Below are positions 29,888 through 40,306 of a stretch of 64,000 nt of DNA, one piece after another. The stretch comes from Symsagittifera roscoffensis. Taxonomy: Eukaryota > Xenacoelomorpha > Acoela > Convolutidae. The notes beneath the pieces were generated by a model, which was not told the DNA's origin, searched no databases, and was given only the letters and a program-made list of their open reading frames with translations. How positions within the stretch are numbered: the stretch's first letter is position 1; each line of letters opens with the position of its first letter. The stretch is from assembly GCF_963678635.1 (NCBI RefSeq), contig NC_087062.1, positions 20,883,789-20,947,788 of the forward strand, read 5' to 3'. A program made the translations under genes and the position numbers.

Positions 29888-30331
29888 TCAGGCGATACTC
29901 AAGTAGTACTTCTTGTGTAGGTGCACCATTATCTCCGTTTCTACACAGACCACGTGCAGGATGGCGTATAATTCCCAAGGGTTCAACCTGCCCCTGTTTG
30001 GATGGTAGACCAGCATTGAGACCTCTCGTATCCTTCTTTCGACCATGAAGTCCCTCAACCTCGTTAGTGGCAATATCACATGCTCGGGGTCTATCGTGTT
30101 CCTCTCATTGACCCTCGTCACCAAAAAACACAGATATTTACCAGGAACTTGTGAAACTGAAGGGGAAGCGCAGCCACTCCTCCCAAACCCGGCTTCTGCC
30201 TGAAAAGAAGGAACACGTTCTGATATTATCTTTTGAAGTCTGCTTCCAAGTCTCGTGTTGAAGCTCATGTCCGCTGTTACGCAGATTGCACTAGTCCTAC
30301 CTGACAAAATGAAGTCGCTGTCTGTGATCAG
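29888..30331 (-). CDS. Macro-like domain closing copy 2 pol, reading frame intact
   Basis: About 148 codons in one frame: TDSDFILSGR, ICVTADMSF, a variable loop, SQVPGKYLCFLVTR, LPLTRLRDFMVE, VSMLVYHPNRGRLN and the end KKYYLSIA. The order of strands and helices agrees with ADP-ribose-binding macro domains of the OARD1/TARG1 type, where the LITK strand carries a catalytic Lys; the equivalent residue here seems to be Arg in both copies, and the glycine loop is altered, so binding is more likely than hydrolysis. It is the C-terminal piece of pol and has no start codon of its own. An imperfect 28-bp tandem duplication just upstream (30331-30379) shifts the frame that joins it to the tail. Survival of this frame while the rest of copy 2 is shattered may be chance. 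Confidence 0.6.
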   Translation of the reverse strand: MITDSDFILSGRTSAICVTADMSFNTRLGSRLQKIISERVPSFQAEAGFGRSGCASPSVSQVPGKYLCFLVTRVNERNTIDPEHVILPLTRLRDFMVERRIREVSMLVYHPNRGRLNPWELYAILHVVCVETEIMVHLHKKYYLSIA

Positions 30332-32400
30332 GATTTTTGTCTTGAAATTTCTATATCTCGATTTTTGTCTTGAAATTTCGTCCTATGGTAGGCTCAGCTT
30401 CCTCTTGATCCAGTTCAAACCCGTTAGTCTCTCTTACTTCCCTGAGCTTCTTTACCTTCAAATTTTTGGTGTGGGTGAATGTTACCCTCACTCCCCGGAC
30501 AAAAAATTATCGACGTCCCCGTCGTTGGTGCTGTGTTCAAGTTATCCGGTGGTATTTCTAGTGTCCGGTCAGTGGCTGTCCAACCAAATAGTGGATTTTC
30601 TGTCTTCACATGTTTCATTGCTGTACGTCGACATGCTGGATGTTTTGCGCCTCCCTTTGGTCAGTCTCAAGATTATGCATCTATTCCAGTACCCTCAGGG
30701 TTGTATTATCCCTTCTGTCTATCTCGCTTTGTTCCAGGTCTACTTATCGTTCGGGTATGGAGTAGTCTTCTTGCAAGGAATGCTCGCTGTCGCTGATGAT
30801 GTGCCATTCTTCATCGGCTACCAGCTCGCCCACATTCACCGACTCCTCGCCTATCTCATCGGGTTGTCTCTTGCCAATCAAGAAGTCATCATCGTACCTG
30901 TTGTACCTCATGCCTGTCCGTTTGCGATCGCCTTCCCTCGTCCCTGTGGTCATCGGCAGGTCTGGTTCTGTCCAATTTGGTACCTAGTTCTACTCGGGAT
31001 CATTCCAATCTTCCTCCGCGAAAGATCCATCGTCCGAATCCACCTCTATCTCCTCGCTACCATCCATGCTCACGTCCTCGTCGCCGTCATTTTTTTCTCT
31101 GGTGCCTTTCTCGTTCACCTCACATGCTGCCTCTACCAGAAGATACTCGAGTCCTTCAATTTTCTGTGGTACACACCAGTCTTCCGGAAATGGGACGTGA
31201 GGTTTCAGATTTTTGTAGTGCGCCGCACGCCCTGTACTACAGGGCGTGCGGCGATAAAACCGGCCCTGCTGGTGTACCTCCGTTATCAGAAAGGGTCCTC
31301 TCCTTTTTGTTAGTAACTTTTCAGTCCCTTTTGGAGGTATGATATTCTGGAACACCCAGACGTATTGTCCCATAGCATACGGTTTCGCTTGAAGTATTTT
31401 TTCATCGTACTTCTTCCGCTGTCTCATCTGTGCCTGCGCCGTGTTTCTTCTACAGAGCTCGTTCAATTCTTGTTGTCTCCTGACCGCTTCCTTCACATAT
31501 GCCTGAGGCGACGTCTCTTTCCCTCCGTATTCCGGATAGAAGAATGTCAGGGGCATCGCTCTCTCCCTGCCAGTTAATATCATAAAAGGACTGATCCCTG
31601 TTGTTGAAGGTTGCGTGCTGTTATACGCCCCTATTACTTGCGGCAAATATTTATCGCAATCTGTCATGTATCTCGAGCAGTATACCCTGAGCATGTTAAC
31701 CAGTGTTCTGTTCTGCCTCTCCATTAAATCTTTTGAGGATGGTAGGTTGTTGAATGCGCTTGAGCAATGTTGGATCTCCTCATCAGTTCTTTTGTCAGGT
31801 CCCCCACGAAGGCTTTCTCATGGTCCGATTGGAATGTCATCGGACAACCTTATCGTGATATTCAGTGCGTTATCAAATGATCACAAGTCTCTTCCGCTGA
31901 GGCCGTCTGACATGGTACCGCTTCTGCGAGTTTCGTAAAGTCGTCTATGATTACCAGTATCTGATTGTATCCCGAGTCGGTCATGCAGATCTTTTGATGG
32001 TCTATCTGCACGACCTCGTTAAACTCCGAGCTTTCCACGGACTGAAGTGGGAATTTCATTTTACTAGAGTCTTCTACTTACAAACACGACAAGCATGCGT
32101 TCACCTACTTTTCGCAAGCCTTTCTCAACCCTGGCCAATCAAACCTGTGTAATATTCTTTATTGTACCTTGTCTTTCCCCTGATGTCCCATCTGGTGGTG
32201 TGATCTGAACAACACTTCCGTCTGGTATAGCTGTGGCACTATGATGAGATTATGCCTGTGTAATATCTTCTCTTCACCTTTCCTCCTACAAGCTACTACA
32301 TCATCAGCTGTGTGATAGAGTAAGTCCTTTCTCTCTTTGTAGAACTGGCTCAAGATCTTGTAACGATCCTCCTCCAGGTCTCCTTTCTCCTTGACTCATG
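30332..32400 (-). pseudogene. pol: Copy 2 integrase and pol tail
   Basis: Minus-strand fragments in order: HHCC zinc-binding domain (RSHHQMGHQGKD near 32175, Cys pair near 32080), core with VVQIDHQKICMTD near 31995, a TFQSDHEKAF region near 31815 where the usual SDNG reads SDHE, then ERQNRTLVNM from 31724, the GPF-type module (RRGPFLITEV) and the acidic tail to about 30424. At least three stops or shifts separate them. In the tail a 9-base in-frame insertion creates a near-perfect 33-base hairpin. The altered second Asp context and the breaks make it non-functional. Confidence 0.88.
31221..31253. repeat. 33-base GC-rich hairpin inside copy 2 pol
   Basis: Arms CGCCGCACGCCCTGTA and its complement around a single unpaired base. 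Relative to element 1 it adds three codons in frame between the GRFYR and STGRAAHY motifs. Confidence 0.9.
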
Positions 32401-34169
32401 TCCGGATCCATGTAGAGAGGTTACTCTTCATCTTGTCATTCTTCTGGGCTCGTATCAGATCCGACAGTCTGTATCTCGCTTTTACGTCTTCCTTCAATGC
32501 CATCATTTGACCATTCAGTTCTCCGTGACTGTGGATGTCGTCTTTTAGCTTAACGCAAACTATCCTTCTCAAGACCTCCCTGTCATCGTCGGGTTCCAGG
32601 TTTGTCCTGACGTTTGAATTTCACGATAGCTCCCCGAATGGTTTCCTTGACACCGCTATTTTCTCGAGCTCTTCTCCTCCGTATGCATCCTGTTGCTCTA
32701 GGTTGTACGTCCCTGAGTTTGTAGTTCTCTGTCCTGGTGCCTCATTTTCTCTTCTGCTAATATCAAGCAAAGACTGTCTTGGTCATCACCACTCTTCTCT
32801 GAGTCGTCATCCCATTCTTCCGACTCCTCAGACAAATTCTCTTCCTTAATGTCTACTTCTGTTTTTGTCCACTCCCCGGACTCTTGATCTGGTTCTAGGT
32901 GTTTGGCTTGCTCCTTGAATTTCACCGATACGTAGTCCATATTCTTCATACATACCCACGATTTTTATCCGATACGTAGTCCATCTAAGTATGTCCTCTG
33001 GGATTTTCTAGACCAATGTTCGCACAACTTTTTTGTCGTCAGGTTGCTTGCCTATCATTGAGTCCTCGTCATGAGCCGCTTCCCCTCTTTTCAATATGGT
33101 GACTTCCGGTTTGTCTTTATCATTGTTCCGGACTACCGGTTTATCGTCTGCTAGTTTCCCGAGTAGTCTCCCCAGTTCCTCTCCTATCGTCAACCTTCTT
33201 GTCTCCACTTCATCGAGGTCATAGCCTTTTGCTTTTAGTGTTTCCCTCACTTTCTTCGACTTGAGCATCATTTCCATTGGCATCTCTGGACTTCTCTTGA
33301 AAATTTCCTTCGTCTCGTGTTCAGCTGCCAGCTCGGGATGGTCCTCTATTGGTTTCCCTGACTTGTCAAGCCACCTCGTGAGTGGAAGACTGTCATACGT
33401 CATCTTGTCCATAAATGAGAAACTATCTTTGATTTCCGGCCTGTCGGCCTTCTTTTGCTACTGTCTCTCATTGAATTCCGTCTTCTTGCTCAAGTTGTCG
33501 GCATTTTGATGTTTGTCCCTTGATCTGTGCTCAATTATCATGGTTTAACCATCCAGGCGCACTATCCATCTGCCAATGTGGCTCTGGTCCATTGGGTACA
33601 TTTTCAACCAAATGAATGCTCTGTTGCCGACTCGTAATTTGAATGGCTCGCCACCAGGTATTTTTCTACAAAGGTGACTACCGCAAACATTTCCGCTTTG
33701 GGTGCCCCATACTTCATCCCTGTATCACTCAAGACTTTGCTCCCGTAGGCTATCGGTCTCAAGACTGTCTTCCCGTTCCACTCCTGTTCTTGGTGGAGTA
33801 TTCCAGAGATCGCTACCACCAATGCATCCGTGTCCAGCACGTATATTCCCTTTTCCGTGGCCATCCCTAGCACAGGTGCTTCGCTTAGCTCTCTCTTTAT
33901 TCTTTGAAATGATTCCTCTGCCGCGTTATTCCACGTGAATTTCTTGCCCTTGTGCCTCATGAGTTGTTGCCTTGTATATACTTTATCCGCATAGCCCTTG
34001 ATGAACTCCCTGTAATAGTTCGCAAAACTCAGGAAGCTCATTAATTGATGCTCCGTTTCTGGTGATTTCCAAGTCAGCGCCACCTCTACCGCGTCTGGGT
34101 CTGGTCTAATACCATGTTTGTCAACCATCCTCCCCAGGTGTTTTCGAATCCTTGAGAATCTCACACTTC
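32401..34169 (-). pseudogene. pol: Copy 2 RNase H and end of reverse transcriptase, cut at 34169
   Basis: The RT connection/thumb is seen as KHGIRPDPDAVEVALTW and FLSFANYYREFIKGYA (34164-33950). RNase H follows with YVLDTDALVVAISGILHQ and YGSKVLSDTGMKYGAPKAE, and ends with HQNADNLSKK near 33500, the typical H-NAD-LS motif. A charged spacer of about 300 residues leads to the integrase. The RT breaks off within its KCEI motif at 34169, exactly where the inverted-repeat cassette begins; the catalytic YVDD part is not present on the other side of the cassette. Confidence 0.87.
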
Positions 34170-34383
34170 GAAGAAAATCAGAATGGAGTTTTCAAAAGTT
34201 TTGCTATCAACCAATCAGAATCGAGCATTAAATATAAGGAAGTTTCTATCTTTTCTGATATCAACCAATCAGAATCGACTTTAAATGGTCATGGAATGTT
34301 CAATAAATTTTATGTCAACCAATCAAAACTGAGTTCTACTTCTCATGGGTTTTTCAACAATTTTGATATCAAACAATCAAAAT
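34170..34383 (+). repeat. Left inverted end of the 7.1 kb AT-rich cassette, CCAAT-box array
   Basis: About 210 bases that recur in reverse orientation at 41066-41273 with high similarity. It includes AACCAATCAG at 34209 and 34263 and AACCAATCAA at 34317, spaced by 54 bases, with another AACCAATCAG at 34420. These match the NF-Y binding consensus. Confidence 0.85.
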
Positions 34384-34581
34384 TGAATAATTTTTTGATA
34401 ACACTGTTTGTTGGAAATCAACCAATCAGAATCCAGCATTTTCTAAAAGTGAACTGTTTATTATACTAAAAAAAACTTAATCATTATTTGAAAAACGTGT
34501 ATCAAAAACATCTGAATTTCCCGGAGTTATTTTGCAAGAAAAAAGAAAAAATTCCAATTAATTTTCTTATTGATGAAATAG

Positions 34582-35082
34582 ATGTTGACTCTTACTTTTT
34601 TCACAATTTTTTTGGACCTTTATGTTGTCCAAATTAGAGTTCTCCGACTAAGTAAAGGTCTGTTTAGGGAAACCTACTCAATCAAAGTGTTTACTTTTGA
34701 TCCACATATTGCGTATCAAAGCTTGAAACTTACGGCTGTATTACACCTCACAAGGAAAAAAATTTTGTTTACTCACGAGAATTTTTTAATGAAAAAATCG
34801 TACGAGAATATATCAAAATACTTTTTTATATCCTATCCAATACCCAACTTTGTAAAAACTCCCCAGCAAAGTTCTTTATTCCTTCATTTCTTTAAGGATA
34901 TTCAAAGTTCAAATTCCTGCTTGATTCGGTTTGGAATCAGATTCCCAGAGATTTGGTTTAAAAAATTCAACAAATTTGAGTTATTCTCTCATATCTACAT
35001 CAAAATCAAAGAACTTGACTATCTACTCAAAAATCAACACTTTCTAATTAATTACATACAAAACATTCAACTAACTTCATGA
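34582..35082 (+). CDS. Hypothetical 166-residue ORF in the AT-rich cassette
   Basis: Open frame from ATG 34582 with a hydrophobic beginning (LTLTFFTIFLDLYVV) and many Lys, Phe and Ile. A second hydrophobic frame (35079-35300) overlaps its stop by ATGA. The sequence is strongly AT-rich, where stops are frequent, so 166 codons is longer than expected by chance, but no homology was recognised. It may be a decayed or species-specific gene. Confidence 0.3.
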   Translation: MLTLTFFTIFLDLYVVQIRVLRLSKGLFRETYSIKVFTFDPHIAYQSLKLTAVLHLTRKKILFTHENFLMKKSYENISKYFFISYPIPNFVKTPQQSSLFLHFFKDIQSSNSCLIRFGIRFPEIWFKKFNKFELFSHIYIKIKELDYLLKNQHFLINYIQNIQLTS

Positions 35083-35516
35083 AAAGGTTTGCAGAAATGC
35101 TACTTGTTTGCTATTTTTTTGTTACTTATATCAGCAATACTTCTTATTTTTACAGCAAACAACTTTTAGTCATTTATTTTTGCCTTTGCTTTTGTGTATA
35201 TTTTTGTATGGAGCTTTGTTTCCGATTGCACCCGAATTTTATCCAAAAATGCCATAAAAGGAACCTGAAATCTGATTGGACACGACTACAATCCAGATAA
35301 GGAAAATCAATTCTGATTGGTTAAACCCACACATTCGAATTGAAAGTACCGCTCACTCCTAAATAAAAAATCATTTTATTTTCAACTAAACTACTGTCAA
35401 CTACCTCCTCTCTCAGCTCTAAATACCTTAATTTCAACTTATCTTCCGTTCCGTCAGCTACATCCTCTCTCAGTTTTTTCTTGTTTTTACTCTTTTACTC
35501 AATTTATTGCTCAAAA

Positions 35517-35987
35517 TGATCTTCTCAGTGCAAAACAGCAACCTAATGTACTCTGTAGAATTTTCGCCTGATCTAGTACAAATTCAAGTGCGAGAAATAG
35601 TCTCTGGAGTTTTTCTGGCATGAATAGACATCCCAATCTAAGTCTGGCACATGGTGGAAGTGATGCAAAGGGATTTTAACGAGCATCATATGACACAAGT
35701 ACCCATGATTTGAAGAAATGCAAATGATGGATGAAGTTTTTGATCATGCGGGAATGAACTATCCCAAGATTCCTGACTCAAGATTTGTGGCTCAACCAGT
35801 CGAAGACTTCCTCTTTCCTTGGGAGGAAGCAGGATCACCCGAAAACTCTATCACAGTAGATGAAGATGAGGGTTTCTCAGAAACAATGACGCCTCCAACT
35901 CCACAACAACCACTACAACCTCGTCCAACTCTGCGTTCTATAAAGAACCTCCAGAACTCTTCTGCTGCTCGACATCTTTTTGATTAA
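35517..35987 (+). pseudogene. Broken small gene of the cassette family
   Basis: ATG 35517 opens MIFSVQNSNLMYSVEFSPDL and continues with VREIVSG; two in-frame stops follow (near 35622 and 35640) with a readable frame through WHMVEVMQRDFNEHH, then a frameshift leads to the frame at 35718 ending SSAARHLFD. The start MYSVEF...VREI and the later W-x-x-V/I pattern resemble the neighbouring cassette genes. The 3' part is Pro/Glu-rich (TPPTPQQPLQP). A CCAAT box in reverse (CTGATTGGTT at 35322) lies 190 bases upstream. Alternative: several very small genes or a spliced gene whose introns I could not place. Confidence 0.4.
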
Positions 35988-36242
35988 AAATTTTTTTGTA
36001 AATAATTGTTGTTTGGTATTAACTTTGTTCTTTGTAATTAATTAATTAATTTCTTCAATTTCATTTTAATTATGAGAATTGACGAGAAATTCAGGGTAAA
36101 TTATTGAAAAACAATTAGAACTTAACTTAGTGCTCCGAACTTGTACACATGTTAAGAAAAATTGATTCAGTTTTGCACACATATACGGAAAAACACCAGA
36201 AAAATTGTAAACAAGTGAAAAATACCTGATAGTTTTTGAATC

Positions 36243-36670
36243 TTGACAAAAAAAACTCAATCACTTTTCGCACTCAGTCAAACTCAAACATTTTTTGCAT
36301 TAGCAGGAAAAAACGTGAAACACTTTTCGCATCTTGTCAAAAAAGTGAAACAATTTTCGCATCTTGTCAAAAAAATTGAAACACTTTTCACATCTTGTCA
36401 AAAAAATTTAAACATTTTTTGCATTTTGTCAAAATAAATTAAAACATTTTTCGCATTTTGTCAAAAAAATTTAATTAATTTTCGCATTTGTACGAAAAAA
36501 GTGAAACACCTTTCGCATACGCTTGAAAAAATTGAAACTATTTTCTCATCTTGCTGAAAAAATTGAAACATGTTTCGTATTCTGTTGAAAAAATTGAAAC
36601 AAATTTTCAATTTGTCGAAAAAAAGAAAATTTTTTTGCGATTTGTAGAAAAAACTAAAACACTTGTAGCA
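36243..36670. repeat. ~30-bp minisatellite
   Basis: About 14 imperfect copies of a unit with a CACTTTTCGCATCTTGTC core followed by a run of A and GTGAAA. Unit length varies between 28 and 34 bases. Confidence 0.92.
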
Positions 36671-37779
36671 TCTTGCTGGAATAAATCATTACAATTCTTC
36701 TTGCACAGTTAATTACTAATCTTTTTGAATTTTTTATTCAAAATTTAATTCTTCAGAAAACAAATTTTTGCATGTCTGTTGATCAGAAACAATAGAAAAC
36801 CAAGGTATTCACTAAGCACTTAAATTTTCTAAGCAATAAGTCAATATGCTTTATACAATAGAATTTTGCGTTTTTTGCCTTATCATTTAAGAAATAAAAT
36901 TAGAATTTTAGATAATTTTTTTAAAAAACCAAGAAAAAAATGCATTTTACCAAAACAATTCTTGTTGCGTTTTGCAAAAACTCTTGAGAGAGATTCTGGT
37001 ACACATAAAAAAATATATTTACATTTATATGTTAAAAACTGTTCAAGCTAGAAAAAAATTAATTTTGACAAAATTCTTGTAACAAATATTCAATTGTCAC
37101 AAGAAAAGTTATTTGAAAAAGCCATTAAGAGGGTCTGACATGATTCCTCTACAGAGCTAAGGAAGAGTCTTTTGAATTATTTTGGTAATAAAAAAATAAT
37201 TTCACCTGGGAAAATGACGTCATTACACTTTAACTTTTATAGAACAGTAAACGGTAAACGTTGTGGAATATTTCCACCAGAGAAATTGACGTCATTATTC
37301 ATTAAATTCTATAATCTTCTAATTCTTAGAATCTACAGGTTAAATCCTTGAATTTTATAAGGAGTCACTACACATTAACTTCTAGATTTTTCTCAATCTT
37401 CTAAATTCTTGAAACAGAAATAACCACTAAAATTTAACCAATCAGAATTCCAGAACTAACTCTAAGATGATGAGGTTGATGGAAAAATTTTGTGGATTTT
37501 AGTTATTTTGCTAGTTTTTTATATCTAAATAAAGATACGCAACCAAGGTTGTAATTAATAGGAATCGTTTTCAATGAAATTTTTCCCTTTCGAAAAACCT
37601 TAGTAAAAAAAAATCTTATTCTACAAAATCCTTCATAAACAATTAAAGCCAACCAAGTGTTGCAAAATTTTTGAATGAGTTCAGTTAATTTTATTAGAAA
37701 ATCATCAAAACCTATAGCTGAAAAAAAATAAATTTGTTTTCATTCAAAAATCTTCTACAGTTCAGTTCTTTCTATCAAC
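36671..37779. other. AT-rich intergenic DNA of the cassette
   Basis: No gene seen. AACCAATCAGAATTCC near 37437 repeats the CCAAT motif of the cassette ends and lies about 340 bases before the next gene. Confidence 0.6.
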
Positions 37780-38271
37780 ATGAGTATAATTTCTAAAAGA
37801 AACGGAAAACTATCTCAAACTTTGAAACCAATCATAATAGAACGGGCGAGTTACTGCATCCAGTTTGAAATTGGTACCGAAGCTGTCAAGATTCTCAAAT
37901 TTGATAAAATCTCCCAGGCTAGTGAGCAAACCATCATGAATCTTTCAGAATGGAGACAACTCGAGAGTGAAAGAATTAGAGAAATTAGAAAAGAATTGGC
38001 AATGTCTAAGTCAACTTCGAGAAAAAAGTACAGGTTTTCATATGATTCAAATGAGAAAAATTTTGATGAAGTTGTGGATCTGGGATACGGAAATGGTTTT
38101 CAATTGCTTACAAGTGAACATTTACTAGAAATGACTATTTTTGAAAAAATGGTTGAATTTGACATTTTCTACAGAGATTCGAAGAAGTGTTTCAGTCCCT
38201 TAAGAATTTCCTTACATGAATGGCGAAAAATTGAAACAATTCGTGATAAAAGTACAAGAAAGAAAAATTGA
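37780..38271 (+). CDS. Small cassette protein, 163 aa, two repeated domains, possibly PC4-like
   Basis: Clean frame from ATG 37780; a CTACAGTTCAG acceptor-like sequence lies about 20 bases upstream, suitable for spliced-leader addition, and AATAAA follows at 38430. The protein appears to contain two similar halves, each with alternating strands ending in a helix with an EWR motif: NLSEWRQLESERIREIRKEL (about 64-83) and RISLHEWRKIETIRD (about 146-160). A basic linker (STSRKKYRF) sits between. The strand-strand-ISL-EW-helix pattern recalls the single-strand-binding PC4/Sub1 coactivator fold, but this is a pattern judgement only. Neighbours at 39318 and 40307 share it. Intact, so possibly functional. 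Confidence 0.6.
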   Translation: MSIISKRNGKLSQTLKPIIIERASYCIQFEIGTEAVKILKFDKISQASEQTIMNLSEWRQLESERIREIRKELAMSKSTSRKKYRFSYDSNEKNFDEVVDLGYGNGFQLLTSEHLLEMTIFEKMVEFDIFYRDSKKCFSPLRISLHEWRKIETIRDKSTRKKN

Positions 38272-38429
38272 AGGCTCAACAGGATAACTTAGCTCTGTTA
38301 AGAAGAAAACATGTTTTGGCACTTGAAGAAAAAAGTGACAAGGAACTGGAAAATTAACTCAATTATTGTCTTTTTACACATTTTTTCAAGTTTTCTATTT
38401 ATTTGTTAATTGGTTTTTCTTTTTGTCTA

Positions 38430-38435
38430 AATAAA
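38430..38435 (+). terminator. Poly(A) signal AATAAA of the 163-aa gene
   Basis: Canonical AATAAA 160 bases after the stop codon at 38271. Confidence 0.55.
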
Positions 38436-38527
38436 ACCTTCCTGAACCAAAGCTTAGTTTTTAAAGATTTATCAGTGTAAGCTTTTAAGAGCACATTTGA
38501 AGACAATTGATTATTTTATCACAAAGC

Positions 38528-39102
38528 TTACTTAATCACTATGCACACAACCATGGCAATCAATAAAACAATCAATAATCTTGAACAAATCAGATTCATA
38601 TATTGAGTTTTGAATTTTTCGAATACTATCCAGAAACGCTGACCAAACGTTTGTGTGGAAGCCAGTTTCTGGTTGAAAGATAAATAATGTCTCTTGAATT
38701 CTTTCCAAATTAGTCGTTTCTTTGCAATACTAGGCATCTTTTTGGCTCCTTTCCATCGTAAGTTATGTTGAACTGCTCGACTAAGCTGATGGAACATTTA
38801 TCCGCTTGACGTAACATTACTTCAATAGAATCTGCCTTTGAACAAATTGTAAAGACAGTCAATTTCTTGATATATGTAAACATATTTGTCTAATCTCTGA
38901 AAATTTGGCTTAGAGATATTCCTATTAAAACCAAATGGAACTTACAATTCTCCAAGGAACATAAAGAGTTGCGGGTCGAGAAACAATAATCATGTGTTAC
39001 TATGTATTTTTCGTAAAAATCCTTGGAAACGGAAATAAATAGCGATTTTTTACAATAATCTGAATAAAAGCTGGGGAGAGCTTGCCACATAGCAGCAGCC
39101 AT
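38528..39102 (-). CDS. Possible spliced minus-strand gene encoding a tail-anchored protein
   Basis: Two minus-strand open frames flank a textbook worm intron: GTAAGTT at 38954 to TTTTCAG at 38906, 49 bases long. The first frame starts MAAAMWQALPSFYSDYCKKS (39102). The last (38797-38528) ends in a 16-residue hydrophobic stretch LLIVLLIAMVVCIVIK at the very C-terminus, typical of tail-anchored membrane proteins. However, splicing at these sites gives a stop at once and another shift is needed near 38770, so the gene is either decayed or has other exon borders. It lies convergent to the 163-aa gene. Function unknown. Confidence 0.35.
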
Positions 39103-39194
39103 TGATAAGAATGATTTTGCTGAAAATTATGGATTTATATAGGAGAAGTAACGCCTACGCGATTTCGGTATATGGAAATTTCATACAAAACATT

Positions 39195-39222
39195 CCATAT
39201 TTGGTATTACTTCCATATATGG
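39195..39222 (+). promoter_or_regulatory. Two CArG boxes upstream of the 110-aa gene
   Basis: CCATATTTGG at 39195-39204 and CCATATATGG at 39213-39222; both fit CC(A/T)6GG, the SRF/MADS-box site. They lie about 100 bases before ATG 39318. Confidence 0.45.
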
Positions 39223-39317
39223 AAATCATGATGAGTCACACTTTTTTCTTCCATTTTCATTTAATCTAAAAGTCATTTTTCTCATTTCTCTTCATCTGAT
39301 CAGTCTGTTCTTCAAAA

Positions 39318-39650
39318 ATGTACTCAAGAAAAGACACTAGTCCTAATTATAATGAACTCTCAAAAGATCAAACAAGAATTGGGAGATATGTTTGGTTCCA
39401 AAAATCCTACAATGGGAAATTTTATTTTGACCCCTGCTTTCAACTATTAAAAATTAATGATATGGGACAATTTGAAAGTTCCCAACAAGTATATCTTAGT
39501 AAAAAAGAAGGTGAAGCATTATCGGCAATCCGTAATACTGTTATTCACGATGCTGAAAACCTTGTCTCGTACCTATATTTGAAGCCAAATCTGGCAAAGA
39601 ATCAACAGAGGATCAGGAGCTGGAGATCTGTAATAGAGTATATGAAATAG
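39318..39650 (+). CDS. Small cassette protein, 110 aa, possibly PC4-like, 3' half decayed
   Basis: From ATG 39318: RIGRYVWFQKSYNGKFYFDP then VYLSKKEGEALSAIRNTV. A strand after R-x-V, a G-K turn, then F-D and a final leucine-serine helix resemble the PC4/Sub1 fold (R-F-V, F-G-K, V-D-I-R, I-S-L). The frame stops at 39650, but downstream DNA (to about 39848) in shifted frames repeats the theme (LHFDPTFRF, then FFTAKEIEAMKQVAYVN), so the ancestor probably had two domains like the 163-aa neighbour and lost the second by frameshift. Confidence 0.5.
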   Translation: MYSRKDTSPNYNELSKDQTRIGRYVWFQKSYNGKFYFDPCFQLLKINDMGQFESSQQVYLSKKEGEALSAIRNTVIHDAENLVSYLYLKPNLAKNQQRIRSWRSVIEYMK

Positions 39651-39848
39651 CAACATACAACATGAGGAGGGTGTGTGTCACAATCAAGAACTACACTTTG
39701 ACCCTACATTCAGATTCGATTCTTCACTGCAAAAGAGATTGAAGCAATGAAACAAGTTGCCTATGTCAACTATATTTTGAACGAATTCAAAGAACTGTCC
39801 CAAATTTTGCGATACTTCATGTTTATTGATAATTGTAAGCCTCAGTAA

Positions 39849-40306
39849 TGCTTTGTAATGTTTTTTATGTTTGGTAATTGAAATATTATTGGTTCAAAAC
39901 TAGTTTTTCTCACTGAAGTGTATATTTAGAGCTATTTTGTCTGAGAAAATTGACATAAAACACTATCCAATTATTAGTAGATTTTCCAGTATTTGTTTAA
40001 GAAACTACAAAAAAAATTATTTTATTAATGCTTTTATCAAAAGTTAAGTAAAATTTGTCTTATTTGAACAAAATTACAAACAAAATGTACTGTTAATTGT
40101 AAAACTATTATTAATTTTCAAATTTCTGAATTTCATTGGTTGTTTTCAATTGCCTTAATTTGAGGTTTTGATTGGCTACTTTAAATTACTTAAAACTAAT
40201 TAGTCTCTAAATAAGGGAAAAGTAATTTATGTTGATTACAAAATCAGTAAAAACGGTAAAACAATTCGAGTTTAATCAAGTTTCTTTGTTAATTTCAGTA
40301 AGAAAT
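39849..40306. other. AT-rich intergenic DNA
   Basis: No gene seen. It contains CATTGGTTG near 40135 and GATTGGCTAC near 40168, reverse CCAAT boxes 140-170 bases before the next gene, and AATTTCAG at 40291-40298, a good acceptor for trans-splicing. Confidence 0.55.

Noticed and set aside
30255-31313. Long + strand ORF (352 codons)
   Set aside because: It is antisense to the copy 2 macro domain and pol tail, whose minus-strand reading gives recognisable integrase and macro motifs. No homology of its own.
36243-36670. CRISPR-like direct repeats
   Set aside because: No unique spacers; units vary in length and are contiguous, so this is a eukaryotic minisatellite.
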